NCBI RefSeq assembly: GCF_001273775.1
Contig: NZ_CP011801.1
Span: forward strand, 3,760,001-3,824,000
Length of the DNA stretch: 64,000 nucleotides
From: Nitrospira moscoviensis
Lineage (GTDB): Bacteria > Nitrospirota > Nitrospiria > Nitrospirales > Nitrospiraceae
Reading direction: 5' to 3'
Positions 62,339 through 64,000 of this stretch are shown in pieces. The position numbers were made by a program, and so were the translations under genes. Position 1 is the stretch's first letter, and the number at the start of each line of letters is the position of its first letter. A model generated the notes under the pieces. It was given only the letters and a program-made list of their open reading frames with translations, had not been told where the DNA came from and ran no database searches.

Positions 62339-62527
62339 ATGCTTGTTGATGTCGACAGTGTCACAGGGAGCGCCTTGGTCGTCTTGTTGATGGGCGGCCT
62401 CATCACGGGCTTCAGCGTCTGGGTGGGTTGGCTCGCCATGCGGATCGGGTGCGATGATTCAAAGGGCCACGACATGCCGGCCTCGCTGCGAAACGGCAGC
62501 GGGTATTCGTTCCGGAAGGCGGCGTGA
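62339..62527 (+). CDS. 62-aa membrane protein
   Basis: One strong helix (SALVVLLMGGLITGFSVWVGWLAM) with a short polar tail. ATG 62339 after GAGGTG. No family recognised; convergent with the acetolactate-synthase-like gene. Confidence 0.6.
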   Translation: MLVDVDSVTGSALVVLLMGGLITGFSVWVGWLAMRIGCDDSKGHDMPASLRNGSGYSFRKAA

Positions 62528-62552
62528 CCGCCGGGCAAGAGATCGTGGTCCG

Positions 62553-64000
62553 CTAGGGAATGCGCTTCAGCCGGTCGGTGACGCGGACGTTCTCTCCATA
62601 ATCCACCGGACAATCGATCACGGCCGGGCCGCCGCTCCTGAGCGCTTCCCGCAAGATCGGCGTGAGCTCGGTCGGGCCTTCCACCCGATATCCTTGCGCG
62701 CCGTAGGCCCGCGCATAGGCGACGAAATCGGGATTGCCGAACTCGACCGAGGACGCCCGGTTGAACCGGAGCGTCTGTTTCCACCGGATCACGCCGTATC
62801 CTCCGTCGCGCCAGATGAGGATCACCAGCGGGAGTTGCAGACGGACCGCCGTCTCGAGCTCCTGCGAGTTCATCATGAATCCGCCGTCGCCCGTCACCGC
62901 CACGATGCGGCGCGAAGGATAGAGGAGCTGCGCGGCCACGGCGCCGGGCAGCGCGATGCCCATCGCGGCGAAGCCGTTCGAGATCAGGCAGGTGTTGGGC
63001 GCGTAGCAGGGAAACATGCGGGCCATCCACAGCTTATGGGCGCCGACATCGCAGATCACCAGAGCGTCGGCAGGCAGGACATCACGCAGCTCTGTGATGA
63101 TGCGCTGCGGACGCAGCGGCCAGCCGGCCGGGCCGGCTCCTTCCTCTTCCAATTGAGCGCCGACCGCCGCGCGCGCCCCTTCGGCCCATCGAGCTTCGAA
63201 GGGGGCCACGCCTTCCGCCAACCGGTCCAGCGCCTGTGCGAGATCACCCAGCACACCGACTTCGACGATGTAGTGCGCGTCCACGTCGGCGGGAGAGACA
63301 TCCACATGGACCAAGCGTTTGTCCCGGTTGGGATTCCACAGACAGGGCGCATACTCCACGAAGTCGTACCCGACTGCGATGACCACGTCGGCCTGTTCGA
63401 CCATTCTCGCCGCATAGTCCCGGCCGGGAAACCCGATCGTGTAGAGCGACAGGGGATCGGTGTCCGGCATGACGCCTTTCCCCATGAAGGTATGGACGAC
63501 GGGGATCTGGAGCCGGCGCGCAAACCGCCGGACCGCCTCCTCGGCCCGCCGGCGGACGACACCGTTGCCCGCCAAGATGAGCGGCCGCTTGGCGCCCCGC
63601 AGAACGGCGACCGCCCGCGCCACTTGCACGGCCGAGGGCTCGGGCACGCGCGGCGATTGCACCCGGAGCGGCGGCACGACCGCCGATTCATCGACCCGCT
63701 CGGCCGCCACGTCTTCCGGGATTTCCAGATGGACCGCGCCGGGCTTTTCGGTTTCGGCCAGCTTGAACGCCTTGCGCACCGTTTCGGGAATCATCGCCGG
63801 CGTCGCGATCACGCCGTTCCATTTGGTGATGGGCTTGAAGAGCGCCGGCAGGTCGATGTACTGGTGCGACTGGCTGTGTTTCCGTTCGGTGGACACCTGC
63901 CCGCTGATCGCCACCAGCGGCGCATGGTCCAGGTTGGCGTCGGCGACGCCGGTGATCAAATTGGTCGCGCCGGGGCCCAGCGTCGACAGGCAGACGCCGG
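62553..64000 (-). CDS. acetolactate-synthase-like TPP enzyme, N-terminus beyond window
   Basis: Thiamine-diphosphate enzyme; at least 482 aa are visible. Reading runs to the window edge without a start. Seen are the pyrimidine-domain end (GPGATN, ISGQVS), a middle domain (about GNGVVRRRAEEAV) and the PP domain with GDGGFMMNSQELETA, the ThDP-binding GDG..N motif. It condenses two pyruvates, or decarboxylates a 2-keto acid. A small regulatory subunit is not next to it here, and the C-terminus is short, so a catabolic or keto-acid role is as likely as valine synthesis. Confidence 0.88.
   Translation of the reverse strand, partial: GVCLSTLGPGATNLITGVADANLDHAPLVAISGQVSTERKHSQSHQYIDLPALFKPITKWNGVIATPAMIPETVRKAFKLAETEKPGAVHLEIPEDVAAERVDESAVVPPLRVQSPRVPEPSAVQVARAVAVLRGAKRPLILAGNGVVRRRAEEAVRRFARRLQIPVVHTFMGKGVMPDTDPLSLYTIGFPGRDYAARMVEQADVVIAVGYDFVEYAPCLWNPNRDKRLVHVDVSPADVDAHYIVEVGVLGDLAQALDRLAEGVAPFEARWAEGARAAVGAQLEEEGAGPAGWPLRPQRIITELRDVLPADALVICDVGAHKLWMARMFPCYAPNTCLISNGFAAMGIALPGAVAAQLLYPSRRIVAVTGDGGFMMNSQELETAVRLQLPLVILIWRDGGYGVIRWKQTLRFNRASSVEFGNPDFVAYARAYGAQGYRVEGPTELTPILREALRSGGPAVIDCPVDYGENVRVTDRLKRIP

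Noticed and set aside
1..64000. tRNA, rRNA, CRISPR arrays, transposases, phage genes
   Set aside because: I looked through intergenic stretches and found no cloverleaf, no regular spaced repeats and no transposase or integrase motifs, including at the nxr duplication junction.

Overview
The window reads as a chromosome segment of a nitrite-oxidising Nitrospira (phylum Nitrospirota). The main evidence is two complete copies of nxrA-nxrB encoding the periplasmic type of nitrite oxidoreductase (Tat signal on the alpha subunit, four Fe-S clusters in the beta subunit). High GC, many sigma-54 activators and many hybrid-type sensors fit. No rRNA, tRNA, CRISPR array or transposase was seen.

Layout. 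1-9.2 kb: a large partial multicopper oxidase, a small exported protein, and a sigma-54 regulator plus a two-component set (receiver, PAS kinase, NtrC-type regulator). 9.6-23.1 kb: a mostly minus-strand redox region with a lipoprotein, a cytochrome b / Tat molybdo-oxidoreductase pair, a RelE/Phd-type toxin-antitoxin pair, then an operon STAS - ECF sigma - two zf-HC2 anti-sigmas - alternative-oxidase-like di-iron protein - zinc dehydrogenase - YHS protein, its GAF/PAS sigma-54 activator, and a GMC oxidoreductase with a double VOC protein. 23.1-31.8 kb: VapBC, DUF898 and M48 membrane genes, lipoproteins, Pal, and a NarL-type two-component pair. 31.8-38.9 kb: a DM13 / GlcG-HbpS / GlcG-cupin / two SMP-30 operon, an aquaporin operon and a sensory-only four-helix protein. 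39.0-56.7 kb: two tandem modules of histidine kinase - NtrC-type regulator - nxrA - nxrB. 56.9-64 kb: a second NarL-type pair, single-domain receivers, small zinc-ribbon and membrane proteins, and a partial acetolactate-synthase-like gene.

How the parts may work together. Each nxrA is preceded by a sigma-54 (-24/-12) promoter, inverted repeats that could be enhancer sites, and its own sensor/regulator pair. The two sensors have different input domains (a NarX-like P-box versus a CHASE3-like domain), so the two NXR copies are probably switched on by different signals.

The most interesting candidate system is a regulatory cascade. A GAF-PAS sigma-54 activator sits beside two palindromes and a full-consensus sigma-54 promoter that leads into a STAS-ECF sigma operon. 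A bipartite motif, TGTAAG[A/G/T]-N16-GAC (one site starts CGTAAGA), recurs 24-74 nt before the start codon of both anti-sigma genes and five other transcription units, and 10 nt before the annotated start of the AOX-like gene. These units are the AOX-like, cytochrome b, GMC, DM13 and zinc-ribbon/aquaporin operons. I infer that this is the ECF promoter and that these operons form one regulon of peripheral redox functions. Family assignments come from motifs read by eye; no database search was possible.
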